A DNA stretch of 64,000 nucleotides from Lachnospiraceae bacterium 28-4 (GTDB taxonomy: Bacteria > Bacillota > Clostridia > Lachnospirales > Lachnospiraceae): positions 248,001-312,000 of the forward strand of contig KE159599.1 of NCBI GenBank assembly GCA_000403275.2. The letters run 5' to 3'. Numbering within the stretch: the first letter of the stretch is position 1; every line of letters begins with the position of its first letter. The position numbers were made by a program, and so were the translations under genes. This document shows positions 37,271-44,978 of the stretch, piece after piece. Below the pieces are notes generated by a model. That model did no database searches. It had not been told where the DNA came from and saw only the letters and a list, made by a program, of their open reading frames with translations.

Positions 37271-38155
37271 ATGCTGCTCACATTAAAAAACCAAGGCTAT
37301 ACGGTCACATTGGAAACCGTAGGCGCCGAATTAAAATCCTACAAAAGCGAAGCGGGCAAGGAGTTCGTATGGAATTCCGATCCCAAATTCTGGCCCCGCT
37401 CCTCACCGCTTCTTTTTCCTTCCATCGGCAATCTGAGGAATGGAAAGACGATAATAAACGGACAGGAATACGAGATTCCCAGACATGGTTTTGTGAGGGA
37501 TATTGATATGGACTATGAAATGGAAGGGGAAAATAAAGTGACTTTTTCCTGCCAGTCCAACGGAGAAACGTTAAAATGTTATCCTTTCCGTTTCCGTTTC
37601 CAGCAGACTTATGAACTGGACGGCGCCAGCCTCCATACCTCCTACATAATTACCAACGAAGATGAGAAGGATATGTACTATCATATCGGTGCCCATCCCG
37701 GCTTTATGTGTCCTCTGGAAGAAGGCGAAAAATTCTCAGATTATATTCTGAAATTCCCTTTTGCGGAGACATGCGACAGCCCGATTTACGACCTGGATAA
37801 CTTGCAGTTTAACCCGGACAACACAAAAAGATATCTGGATAACAGCGACACCCTGCCGCTGGATTATTCCCTTTTTGATATCGACGCCATCGTCTTTCCC
37901 CATATGAAATCGAAAAGCGTCCAGCTGATCCACTCCGTTACCGGCAAGGGAATCCAGATGGATTATCCTGACTTCGCTACCATCGCTTTCTGGACTCCGG
38001 CCGGCGTACAGGCTCCTTTCCTTTGCCTGGAACCGTGGAACGGAGCGGCCATTTTTGCAGACGAAGATAACGAATTCATCCATAAAAGGGATATTCAGAC
38101 ATTAAAAGCAGGGGAAAGCAGAACTTACCGCTTATCCATCCATTTGCTTGTATAA
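37271..38155 (+). CDS. Aldose 1-epimerase family protein (LacX-like)
   Basis: The 294-residue protein has the galactose mutarotase-like fold: WPRSSPLLFPSIGNL, PRHGFVRD, the catalytic His in YHIGAHPGF and a C-terminal FLCLEPWNG segment carrying the likely catalytic Glu. It interconverts sugar anomers. AAGGATG precedes the ATG at 37271. It follows the LacI gene by 43 bases and likely belongs to the same sugar system. Confidence 0.88.
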   Translation: MLLTLKNQGYTVTLETVGAELKSYKSEAGKEFVWNSDPKFWPRSSPLLFPSIGNLRNGKTIINGQEYEIPRHGFVRDIDMDYEMEGENKVTFSCQSNGETLKCYPFRFRFQQTYELDGASLHTSYIITNEDEKDMYYHIGAHPGFMCPLEEGEKFSDYILKFPFAETCDSPIYDLDNLQFNPDNTKRYLDNSDTLPLDYSLFDIDAIVFPHMKSKSVQLIHSVTGKGIQMDYPDFATIAFWTPAGVQAPFLCLEPWNGAAIFADEDNEFIHKRDIQTLKAGESRTYRLSIHLLV

Positions 38156-38169
38156 AGGTAACGGTTATT

Positions 38170-38601
38170 ATGACAGAAAATATATTGATTTCCATTATTG
38201 ACGGGCAGGGAGGCGGCATCGGGAAGCAGCTGGTCGAAAAGCTTGCCCCCCGCCTGTCAAAAGAAAAAAATGTAACGATCCGCGCCCTCGGCACTAACGC
38301 CCTGGCTACGAATGCCATGCTGAAAGCGGGGGCCGACGACGGAGCTACAGGCGAAAATGCCATCGTACTGAATGCGGGAAAATCCCATATTATCGCCGGC
38401 GTAATGCCTATCGTGATGCCCCACTCCATTTTAGGGGAGGTGACGCCGCGCATGGCGGAGGCAATCGGAAAAAGCGACGCGCTGAAGGTTTTGATCCCCA
38501 TGCCAAGATGCAACATTATGGTTGCCGTTCCTGAAATGGCTCCCTTGGGACAGTGCATTGACCGGGCTGTGGAAATCATTGAGGAATATATGAAAACTTG
38601 A
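38170..38601 (+). CDS. DUF3842 family protein
   Basis: The 143-residue protein opens ILISIIDGQGGGIGKQLVEKL, a glycine-rich nucleotide-binding-like start found in the DUF3842 family of clostridia, and has a middle part NAGKSHIIAGVMPIVMPHSILGEVTPRMAEAI. Function unknown. It follows the epimerase by 14 bases in the same direction. Confidence 0.85.
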   Translation: MTENILISIIDGQGGGIGKQLVEKLAPRLSKEKNVTIRALGTNALATNAMLKAGADDGATGENAIVLNAGKSHIIAGVMPIVMPHSILGEVTPRMAEAIGKSDALKVLIPMPRCNIMVAVPEMAPLGQCIDRAVEIIEEYMKT

Positions 38602-38610
38602 TTTTATCCC

Positions 38611-38640
38611 AATATTATTGATACTATTAATATTTTTCTT
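38611..38640 (+). terminator. Weak terminator after the DUF3842 gene
   Basis: AATATTA and TAATATT form a 7-bp stem followed by TTTTCTT. The stem is AT-only, so confidence is low. Confidence 0.35.
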
Positions 38641-38659
38641 ATCAAAGGAGGATTTAATT

Positions 38660-39006
38660 ATGAAATACGAAAAGAAAAAAATTATTGTTTTTGTATGGCT
38701 CTTGGTTTAATTTTTTCTCCCATTACATCCATGAAAGCAATTGCCTCTAATCATAACTTTAAAAGCTATGAAGCTGTAATTGATCAGGTAAATGAAATGT
38801 ATGGTACAAATATTGCTATAACCGATTTTAATCTATTCTCACAAAATGTATATAACAAAATAGCACCAGAAGAATTTATGAGTATCCTGACTAATACTCC
38901 TACTGATAATAGATCTGTAAAAGCCAGTATGGAAGCCTCTATTCCTCCAACAAGAGCCACTAATGAAGTGGTGTCTTATTATGCTACGGTCAATCATGGA
39001 AATTAA
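38660..39006 (+). pseudogene. Small exported protein gene with a frameshift in the signal peptide
   Basis: AAAGGAGG lies seven bases before ATG at 38660, which encodes MKYEKKKIIVF, the start of a signal peptide, but this frame stops after 16 codons. One base shift near 38680-38694 (runs of A and T) joins it to MALGLIFSPITSMKAIASN and an 85-residue mature part (NHNFKSYEAVIDQVNEMYGTNI in part), open to 39006. Either the gene is broken, or the homopolymer was misread, or slippage restores it. The mature part was not recognised. Confidence 0.6.
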
Positions 39007-39116
39007 ACCACATTCGTCACCTGCAAATTTATTTTATTAATATAAGTTTACAGGTGAAAAAGTAAGGTTTATAGTAAATTAAAACAGAAGGAAGCAGATT
39101 TAAGGAGAAATTTTAA

Positions 39117-39347
39117 ATGCGAAAAAGTTTTTTAGTAATACTCTTAACACTATTTATGCTCCAATGTATCATCCGATTTGTCCCGTCTATAGAAAATAGA
39201 GCACTCCCGGATCTGAAGAAATCTGAAGAGGAAGTCTCCATTCCGCAAGAAAACCTCTCGAACGAAACACAGCATATTTATTGCCCTTCCGAGGATAATG
39301 CGGATGGTATAACTAATACCGATCATGAATGGATTTACTTAAATTAA
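39117..39347 (+). CDS. Small exported or membrane-anchored protein (76 aa)
   Basis: Not recognised. A basic start and one hydrophobic helix (MRKSFLVILLTLFMLQCIIRF) are followed by a hydrophilic tail of about 50 residues rich in Glu, Ser and Asn. AAGGAG precedes the ATG. It follows the frameshifted exported protein; both are AT-rich and probably of the same foreign origin. A long hairpin (CACCTG / CAGGTG ends) lies between them at 39020-39060. Confidence 0.55.
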   Translation: MRKSFLVILLTLFMLQCIIRFVPSIENRALPDLKKSEEEVSIPQENLSNETQHIYCPSEDNADGITNTDHEWIYLN

Positions 39348-39420
39348 GCCAGATTTTACCTTCATCTACTGACCAAAAAACTTAACAAATGCACGGAAAT
39401 CAATTTTTATAGTGCCATAA

Positions 39421-39637
39421 CAGGCGAAGCAAAACGGGGCTGGGGCAACCGGAAAGGAGGCGGGCGGAGGCAGTTTTTTACTTGCGCTTCCAATCAGATT
39501 TCACTAATGAAATGGATATATGATGTCCAGCCGGACGAGCCGGAAGCAACGCATCCATGCCTACGCTTCCTGAAACCGCCCTTCCTGGCGGTTTCGCTCT
39601 GGTCATCCACCATTTCATAAGTGAAATAACTGATTGC
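39421..39637 (+). repeat. Giant palindromic element, copy B (right arm missing)
   Basis: The core from CTTCCAATCAG (about 39485) to CTGATTG (39630-39636) matches that of copy A at 15.75 kb. Stem differences compensate: TTTCACT pairs with AGTGAAA (TTTTACT with AGTAAAA in copy A), and the tip hairpin is GAAACCGCC / GGCGGTTTC (AAAATTGCC / GGCAATTTT in copy A). A GC-rich left arm precedes it, but the right arm is replaced by an IS3 fragment. The stretch 39348-39420 shows nothing else. Confidence 0.7.
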
Positions 39638-39638
39638 A

Positions 39639-39881
39639 GGATGCCCTTACGACAACGCACCTATGGAAAGGTATTTCAACACACTGAAAAACGAATGCGT
39701 CAATCTGTACGAGTGCCAGACAGAGGAGGCGCTGTACCAGGCAGTGGAAGAATTTGCCTATGTCACATACAACCATGTTCGTCCGCACAGCTATAATGGA
39801 TACCGTACGCCTTACAGGCACGGACTGCTTCATAACTTGGAAACTAATTTTATTAGCCATAAGCGTTACAAAAATGCTTGA
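39639..39881 (+). pseudogene. IS3-family transposase OrfB, C-terminal remnant
   Basis: The frame reads GCPYDNAPMERYFNTLKNE, then YVTYNHVRPHSYNGYRTPYRHG: the end of the IS3/IS150 catalytic domain with the third acidic residue (Glu of NTLKNE) and the YNxxRPH motif. The N-terminal 200 or so residues and OrfA are absent, and the fragment starts exactly at the end of the palindromic element. Not functional. Confidence 0.8.
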
Positions 39882-40020
39882 CCACAACAGAGATTGTCAT
39901 TTCAAGGCTCCTTCAGAAATGGTGTAGTAGTGGTATAGTAAGCAGCTTTACCAATGATTTTTAAGCGTTCACTCGCCGGCGCAATTCTTCTTTCGCGTCA
40001 TCAAAGTCCACATGGGTTGA

Positions 40021-41274
40021 TTACTTTATCACATACTTAGTACCCCTTCCTCTGCCTTCAATTTTCACAACACCTTTTTTACCCATCTCTTTCAGTAATT
40101 GTGTTGTCTTTGATTTACCAAACGGGACGTAAGGAGCAATTTCGCTAATTGATTTCAGCATTGTTTTGCTTAAGATTTTATATATTTTTCTTTCGTCTTC
40201 CGTTAAATTCAGGTTTTTCTCAAAAACCGGAAGTACAATCTTAATTGTATTTTTCGACACTTCAAAATCCGGCTGCTTCAGTCCTTCTTCATAGAGCTGC
40301 TTTATCCGTGTAATTCCTGTACCGAATATTTCGACAAACCCCAGCCTGTAAAACACATTTGCAAGATTTCTATTTCTTAAGACTGAAAGTTTCCCCGATA
40401 AATACTCATCTTCCGTTATTCCAGAAGGCAGTCCTCCCGGAGAAATAATTTCTATTCTGTCGTCAAACATCGAAACTTTTATCTGTGATTCCACATCCCA
40501 CACCCTATGAATCAGCGCGTTTGCGATTGCTTCTCTAAACGCGGCCTCCGGTATTTTTTCTACTTTTTTCCTTTCGGTGCCTTGTATTTCTTCATATTGA
40601 TAATAATCTTTGAATACCTCTGATACTTTTTCGTAGTCTGACAAAATGGATATATGATCAAATGTTGCTCTCTTATGAATCACACTGATGTTCTCACCGA
40701 ACCTTATTATATCAATTCCCGGAAAATGATTTTTATCCGCCAAAATACCAGCCGCATTATTATATCCGGTAGCGCTGTTATATAAATTCAGTGTTTTCAA
40801 GGTATCCTGATTAAAAGTTTCAATTTGAATACATTCTTTTAATTTTTGACATAGCGTATCAAAAGTTAGTTCTTGATCTTTACATGGCAATTCTTCAAAC
40901 CTAATATTTTTTCCTTCTAAAATCAGTCTTGACAGCTCCAGTGTGTCAGCCTCTATTGTTGCAGTATCATTTCGCTTATATGCTTTCGATTTATATAAAT
41001 ATGGCTTTTGAAGCCCGCTTTTTACAGTCAATTTTATCGTTCTGTCATTATTCTGCAATTCCAGTGTGTAATCAGGCTGCGGAGTAATGCTGTCATTAAT
41101 TTTATTTTCGATATCCAGACACGCTTGTTTTACATCCGACAATCCTTTGATATTGCCATTGTCATCAATGCCAAAAAATATTTCTCCACCATCATAATTC
41201 GAAAAGGCACTTACTGTTTTTAAAAATGTATTTGTAATCATTTCTTTGAACTCTGTTGTTCTTGTTTCACGCAT
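40021..41274 (-). CDS. AlbA_2/Schlafen-like ATP-binding protein with winged helix
   Basis: Residues 1-110 form an AlbA_2 (Schlafen-type) domain (RETRTTEFKE, FSNYDGGEIFFGIDDNGNIKGL). The middle has EAAFREAIANALIHRVWD and DRIEIISPGGLP, typical of the ATP-binding C-terminal domain of this family, and residues 350-417 form a winged helix (LLKEMGKKGVVKIEGRGRGTKYVIK). Such proteins are common in mobile elements and act as putative regulators or defence proteins. The ATG at 41274 follows AAAGGGAG; upstream in-frame starts lie across the promoter -10. Confidence 0.85.
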   Translation of the reverse strand: MRETRTTEFKEMITNTFLKTVSAFSNYDGGEIFFGIDDNGNIKGLSDVKQACLDIENKINDSITPQPDYTLELQNNDRTIKLTVKSGLQKPYLYKSKAYKRNDTATIEADTLELSRLILEGKNIRFEELPCKDQELTFDTLCQKLKECIQIETFNQDTLKTLNLYNSATGYNNAAGILADKNHFPGIDIIRFGENISVIHKRATFDHISILSDYEKVSEVFKDYYQYEEIQGTERKKVEKIPEAAFREAIANALIHRVWDVESQIKVSMFDDRIEIISPGGLPSGITEDEYLSGKLSVLRNRNLANVFYRLGFVEIFGTGITRIKQLYEEGLKQPDFEVSKNTIKIVLPVFEKNLNLTEDERKIYKILSKTMLKSISEIAPYVPFGKSKTTQLLKEMGKKGVVKIEGRGRGTKYVIK

Positions 41275-41307
41275 ACACTGCTCTCCCTTTCCAATTTTAT
41301 TGCTCAT

Positions 41308-41358
41308 ATTATACACAGAAATATGCAAAAAATCAATCGTATTTTTTTACGATTGATT
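41308..41358 (-). promoter_or_regulatory. Promoter of the AlbA_2 gene overlapped by an 11-bp palindrome
   Basis: TTGATT (41331-41336) and TATAAT (41308-41313) on the minus strand are 17 bases apart. The arms AATCAATCGTA (41331-41341) and TACGATTGATT (41348-41358) start at the -35, making a likely operator for autorepression by the winged-helix protein. Confidence 0.6.
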
Positions 41359-41360
41359 TT

Positions 41361-41500
41361 CTAAGTGTAGGTAATTCCCAAGCTATTTATAGCTTTTTTC
41401 TCCCACATAGGGCGTTCCTTTATCCATTGTTCTACATAGGAATTATTGGCTGGTAAAGCTGCCCGAAACTCAATCCTGCAGCGTAAATAAATTAGTATAC
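41361..41500 (-). pseudogene. Remnant reading frame of unknown origin
   Basis: Upstream of a TAG at 41361-41363 the minus strand reads RCRIEFRAALPANNSYVEQWIKERPMWEKKAINSL, which looks like a real protein end but has no start codon or ribosome binding site. It abuts the DUF6034-like gene end. Probably the tail of a deleted gene. Not recognised. Confidence 0.3.
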
Positions 41501-42574
41501 TTCTCCAATCACACTTCCGTCATAAGCATTGATCACATAGGAAAGATTCTGCAGGGAATTTCCCCCAATACTTTCTTGGACAGTAAAAATCCACGCCGGA
41601 ACCAACCATGCATGCTCCGGCTCCTGATAGGCTGTGGTATAAGTATACTGCAGCTTCGCGTTTACCACATCATATTCCAGCAAAGTAGTATCGTTGGCGG
41701 ACTGCCCTTTTCCGGAATACCAATAAAAGATCTGATCCGTCAGCTTTGCCTGTATTTTTTCAAAAGGCAGAAGCTTTGTATTTTCCGTCACTGTACGGAC
41801 TTCCTCCGCTATCCCATCCCATTTAAAATACTTAACTCCTTCCTCTGTGATCAGAATGGAGATTGTTTCTATCTGGAACGGCGGCACATAGCTGTCCACT
41901 GTTCCTTCCGCAGCCATACCCTCGGAAACTGAGGTAAGCCCCTCTACGCTTCTTGAAAAAGAATACAGGTATCCTGGCAATCCCTTATCCAGATCCCCCT
42001 GCCACAAGGCATCACTGCCAAGGCCCAGACCATTTTTCTCCGAACATGCGCCCTTCGGGAACCACACAGCACGGCCGGAATCTACAATACCCATGTCATC
42101 GATACCGAGATCCTCTAAAATTTGTTCCGCCTGTTCCTTTCCATCTTCCTCTGTGAAGGTGATCTTATCCATGCACTCTCGGTACGCATCTGCCAGCTCA
42201 TGAAATTTCTCTGTATAGCCGTTGGTATCCATGCCGAAGCTGCTGTAATACTCGCTCTGCATTTCCTCATCCTCTATTGTTTCTTCCTCTATAAAATTAG
42301 AGCCCTCCATCCAGAGAAAGCTGCTGTCATTGTCAATTTTCTGATTATACCGCTCTGCTTTTATATGTGCTGCCCTGTCCTCTCCCAAATCCACAGCAAA
42401 ATAATCCTCTGTATCTGTGTTTTCCGGTTCAGCACCCATCCAGCTCCGCGCCGCCTCCACGCCGGGATCCTCTGATTTTTTATAAAATCCTATCTCCGCC
42501 TTTTCCGGGGCAGACGTCTCGTCCGGCGCAAGCTCCATCCCTTCCCGGGTTGCATTTTGATGTAAGTTTGTCAA
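41492..42574 (-). CDS. DUF6034-like protein, probably truncated at the N-terminus
   Basis: The soluble 360-residue sequence resembles clostridial DUF6034 lipoproteins: a conserved C-terminal half (KWDGIAEEVRTVTENTKLLPFEKIQAKL, then WLVPAWIFTVQ and NAYDGSVIGEVY). Family members start with a lipoprotein signal. Here no signal peptide is found, and the only early starts are a TTG without ribosome binding site and an ATG at residue 13. The gene is therefore likely 5'-truncated. The family name is from memory and should be treated as tentative. Confidence 0.5.
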   Translation of the reverse strand: MTNLHQNATREGMELAPDETSAPEKAEIGFYKKSEDPGVEAARSWMGAEPENTDTEDYFAVDLGEDRAAHIKAERYNQKIDNDSSFLWMEGSNFIEEETIEDEEMQSEYYSSFGMDTNGYTEKFHELADAYRECMDKITFTEEDGKEQAEQILEDLGIDDMGIVDSGRAVWFPKGACSEKNGLGLGSDALWQGDLDKGLPGYLYSFSRSVEGLTSVSEGMAAEGTVDSYVPPFQIETISILITEEGVKYFKWDGIAEEVRTVTENTKLLPFEKIQAKLTDQIFYWYSGKGQSANDTTLLEYDVVNAKLQYTYTTAYQEPEHAWLVPAWIFTVQESIGGNSLQNLSYVINAYDGSVIGEVY

Positions 42575-42666
42575 ACATATGTTACACCGACTGTACTTGA
42601 CCGCGAATTTCTTTTATCTCAATTAATAAATTTACCTCTACAACTTCCGATTTGTCGCTTTATTAT

Positions 42667-42852
42667 TCAGCTATGTGCTTTCGTTCCAAATCCTTTAATA
42701 ACTGTTACCCTTAAATCCTTTGCGTCAATCAAACTTTCCTGCTTGCATTTCGGACAGTAGAGGGGATAATTCTCCAAAACCGTATCTTCTCTAAGCCTGT
42801 CACGGGTTTTATTACCGCAAACAGGACAATATATCCATTCTGATTTATTCAA
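42667..42852 (-). CDS. Cysteine-rich KTR domain protein
   Basis: The 61-residue protein contains WIYCPVCGNKTRDRLREDTVLENYPLYCPKCKQ, with two CPxC zinc-binding knuckles and the KTR signature. Members of this family are carried by Tn916-like and other conjugative elements of Firmicutes. Function unknown. It ends the TetR-FMN-flavodoxin run, 32 bases after the flavodoxin gene, and marks this region as mobile-element derived. Confidence 0.85.
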   Translation of the reverse strand: MNKSEWIYCPVCGNKTRDRLREDTVLENYPLYCPKCKQESLIDAKDLRVTVIKGFGTKAHS

Positions 42853-42884
42853 TTTATTACCTGTCCTTTCTGCATTTCTGATGC

Positions 42885-43412
42885 CTATTTTTTCAAAAAA
42901 TCCATTAATGGGATTAAATACTTTTTATCTGTCCAGTCACAATCTTGTCCTACCGCACACATAAGAGCTTTCATCCACGGTTCGTATGTATTTGGGTCTT
43001 TTTTTGCTACAGATTTTTGTAACATTTTGCATAAAGTTCTGTCCATAAATTTCATTTTACTTTCGTTCCATGCACCTCGCCCATAAAAAAGTGGAATATC
43101 TCTTAAATTACCCGTCAAATTATGCTCTTTAATTGCTGTAAATGCCCCCTCATCATAAGGAGACGCACCTACACATAATATAGCAATTTTTTTGCTTTTC
43201 AGCTTATCTATATTCTTTTTCAAAAATGATAATCCAGATATTCCAGAAGCATATATGCCGCCGCACAATATGATTATTTCATACTGTGCCACTTCATTTA
43301 CCGCTGCTTTTGATGTTTCTACACAATGATAATCCGTCATTGCTTGAAGCCACTCGGCATATTTTTTTGTTGCCCCATATTTTGACTGATAAACAATAAT
43401 TCCTTTTTCCAT
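42885..43412 (-). CDS. Flavodoxin-domain protein
   Basis: The 175-residue protein begins GIIVYQSKYGATKKYAEWL, the phosphate-binding loop of flavodoxins (compare menaquinone-dependent HemG), followed by ILCGGIYASGISG and ILCVGASPYD, which shape the FMN site. It likely carries electrons or reduces a partner through FMN. AAAGGAAATC precedes the start. It follows the FMN-binding protein gene by 31 bases. Confidence 0.88.
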   Translation of the reverse strand: MEKGIIVYQSKYGATKKYAEWLQAMTDYHCVETSKAAVNEVAQYEIIILCGGIYASGISGLSFLKKNIDKLKSKKIAILCVGASPYDEGAFTAIKEHNLTGNLRDIPLFYGRGAWNESKMKFMDRTLCKMLQKSVAKKDPNTYEPWMKALMCAVGQDCDWTDKKYLIPLMDFLKK

Positions 43413-43443
43413 AATGATTTCCTTTCAGTGTAACACTTATATT

Positions 43444-43836
43444 TTATTTGCTCCCACTTTGCAATGCGTTCTCGATAGCTTTTATAATACATTTACTGCT
43501 CACGGTGGCCCCAGATACCGCACCGACTTCTAATGATTGTCTGCTGATTACATTATCAACAATTTTTTCGGCTTTACCACCTAACCCGTTTTCATGTTCG
43601 ATAATTTTTATATTGGTTATCTTATGCTCTGTTACCGATACTTCTACTTCGACATAAACAGGCGTAATAGAATATTCTCCCACATATATTCCGTCTGTAA
43701 TATTAGCCATATTGAGATTTGAAACCGTAATACTATTAACATCATTAACTAACGTCTTTAAATAAAGACTTGCACCTATCAAAGCAAACAGTATGGTACA
43801 CAATAGTATTATGAGTATTTTCTTCTTCATCATCAT
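43444..43836 (-). CDS. Membrane-anchored FMN-binding domain protein
   Basis: Residues 4-26 form one membrane helix. The outer domain ends in SGATVSS, the SGAT motif where FMN is covalently attached to Thr in RnfG/NqrC-type domains. It probably takes part in extracytoplasmic electron transfer. Its start overlaps the stop of the TetR gene by four bases, so the two are co-expressed. Confidence 0.88.
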   Translation of the reverse strand: MMMKKKILIILLCTILFALIGASLYLKTLVNDVNSITVSNLNMANITDGIYVGEYSITPVYVEVEVSVTEHKITNIKIIEHENGLGGKAEKIVDNVISRQSLEVGAVSGATVSSKCIIKAIENALQSGSK

Positions 43837-44399
43837 TCCTCATTTCTCAATGCCTGTTTTAAAAACGCCTCATAAGCAACTTCCTGCTGTGTATATATTT
43901 CGTCTGTTGAAATTCCCGGCGTCGTTACTGAAAAAATAGTACCAATGCCAATCGTATAAATTAGCATATTTAAATGTAACTGTTTTGCTCGCTCTACATT
44001 AATGTTTAACTCCTTAGCAATGACCTCAGCGGTATGTGGATTAGCTTCTGCTTGATATAAATCATTTAGTGAAGAAATTCCCTCACGCTGATGTAAAATA
44101 AAAATCCTAAATAAATGAGGTTCCTCTTGCGCTAATCGAATGTAAGATTTACCCGTACTGCGAAACAAGTCATCCTTGTTTATATGACTCACTACATACT
44201 CTTGTATAAAGTGATTAACCTGCTCAATTACATCTTGTCGTAAGCCATCCATATTTTTGCAATAACTATAAATCGGCTGTACGGAACATCCTATTTTATC
44301 TGCAATATTTTTTACCATAACTTGCTCCATACCGCTGCTTCTTGCAATTTCAAAAGCGGCATCAACAACCATTTCTTTTGTAATTCTTTGTTTTGGCAT
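43833..44399 (-). CDS. TetR-family repressor
   Basis: The N-terminus carries the helix-turn-helix (ITKEMVVDAAFEIARSSGMEQVMVKNIADKIGCSVQPIYSYCKNMDGL). The C-terminal ligand domain is a divergent WHG-type region. The ATG at 44399 follows AAGGAGG. It heads the operon with FMN-binding, flavodoxin and KTR genes. The perfect palindrome just upstream is most likely its own operator. Confidence 0.93.
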   Translation of the reverse strand: MPKQRITKEMVVDAAFEIARSSGMEQVMVKNIADKIGCSVQPIYSYCKNMDGLRQDVIEQVNHFIQEYVVSHINKDDLFRSTGKSYIRLAQEEPHLFRIFILHQREGISSLNDLYQAEANPHTAEVIAKELNINVERAKQLHLNMLIYTIGIGTIFSVTTPGISTDEIYTQQEVAYEAFLKQALRNEE

Positions 44400-44410
44400 T
44401 GTACTCCTCC

Positions 44411-44453
44411 TTATAATCAAGTTATATAAATCGTTTATATAACTTGATTATAA
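44411..44453. promoter_or_regulatory. TetR operator, 20-bp perfect arms
   Basis: TTATAATCAAGTTATATAAA (44411-44430), three bases, and its exact complement (44434-44453) lie between the TetR promoter -10 and the ribosome binding site. Position and symmetry fit autorepression. Confidence 0.85.
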
Positions 44454-44474
44454 ATTTGCAATGGATTTTGTCAA
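44447..44474 (-). promoter_or_regulatory. Promoter of the TetR-FMN-flavodoxin operon
   Basis: TTGACA (44469-44474) and TATAAT (44447-44452) on the minus strand, both perfect consensus, are 16 bases apart. The -10 lies inside the operator. Confidence 0.8.
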
Positions 44475-44690
44475 TCACCATAATACAAAATGCGGCAAAG
44501 ATTTCTCCCTGCCGCTTGTCAGCAGATTGATATATGTACCTCTGCGACACTCTTTCAGATACCGCAAATGCCACTGTCCCCATACGCTGATAGATATTTC
44601 TTTTTCGTCGGGTAAGGTATGGCGTGGGATTAAATAGTCGCCCTGTCTTTCGTATCTACCGCCCATTTCCTCAAATAATGATTTTGCCAT
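44475..44690 (-). CDS. TnpV-like transposon protein, short
   Basis: The 71-residue protein reads MAKSLFEEMGGRYERQGDYLIPRHTLPDEKEISISVWGQWHLRYLKE, then NLLTSG, matching the N-terminal half of TnpV proteins of clostridial mobilisable transposons. It stops where the family usually continues for about 45 more residues, so it is probably truncated. GGAGG precedes the ATG at 44690. Between here and 44979 nothing else was seen. Confidence 0.7.
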   Translation of the reverse strand: MAKSLFEEMGGRYERQGDYLIPRHTLPDEKEISISVWGQWHLRYLKECRRGTYINLLTSGREKSLPHFVLW

Positions 44691-44978
44691 TTTGCAATTC
44701 CTCCAAATAAGATTATTCACTCCACCTTATTATGTCTGCTGTCTTAAACACAATTTTAAGTTTTCTCCTTATCTGGGTTCAGAGAGAGATTGTCAAGTGT
44801 GTTTGTAAATTTTTTCTTTGATGTTATATTTTATGAACAAAGACAAAAATGCCTGACTCTGATCCAAACGAATTCGGTCATTTTGGTTCCACGAGCAGCC
44901 CTGCAAGTACTGGTGCAGAGCACTAGACAACGGTCTTAACAATGGTATACTGGATCCGCAGATTAAAGCCCTTCTCCT

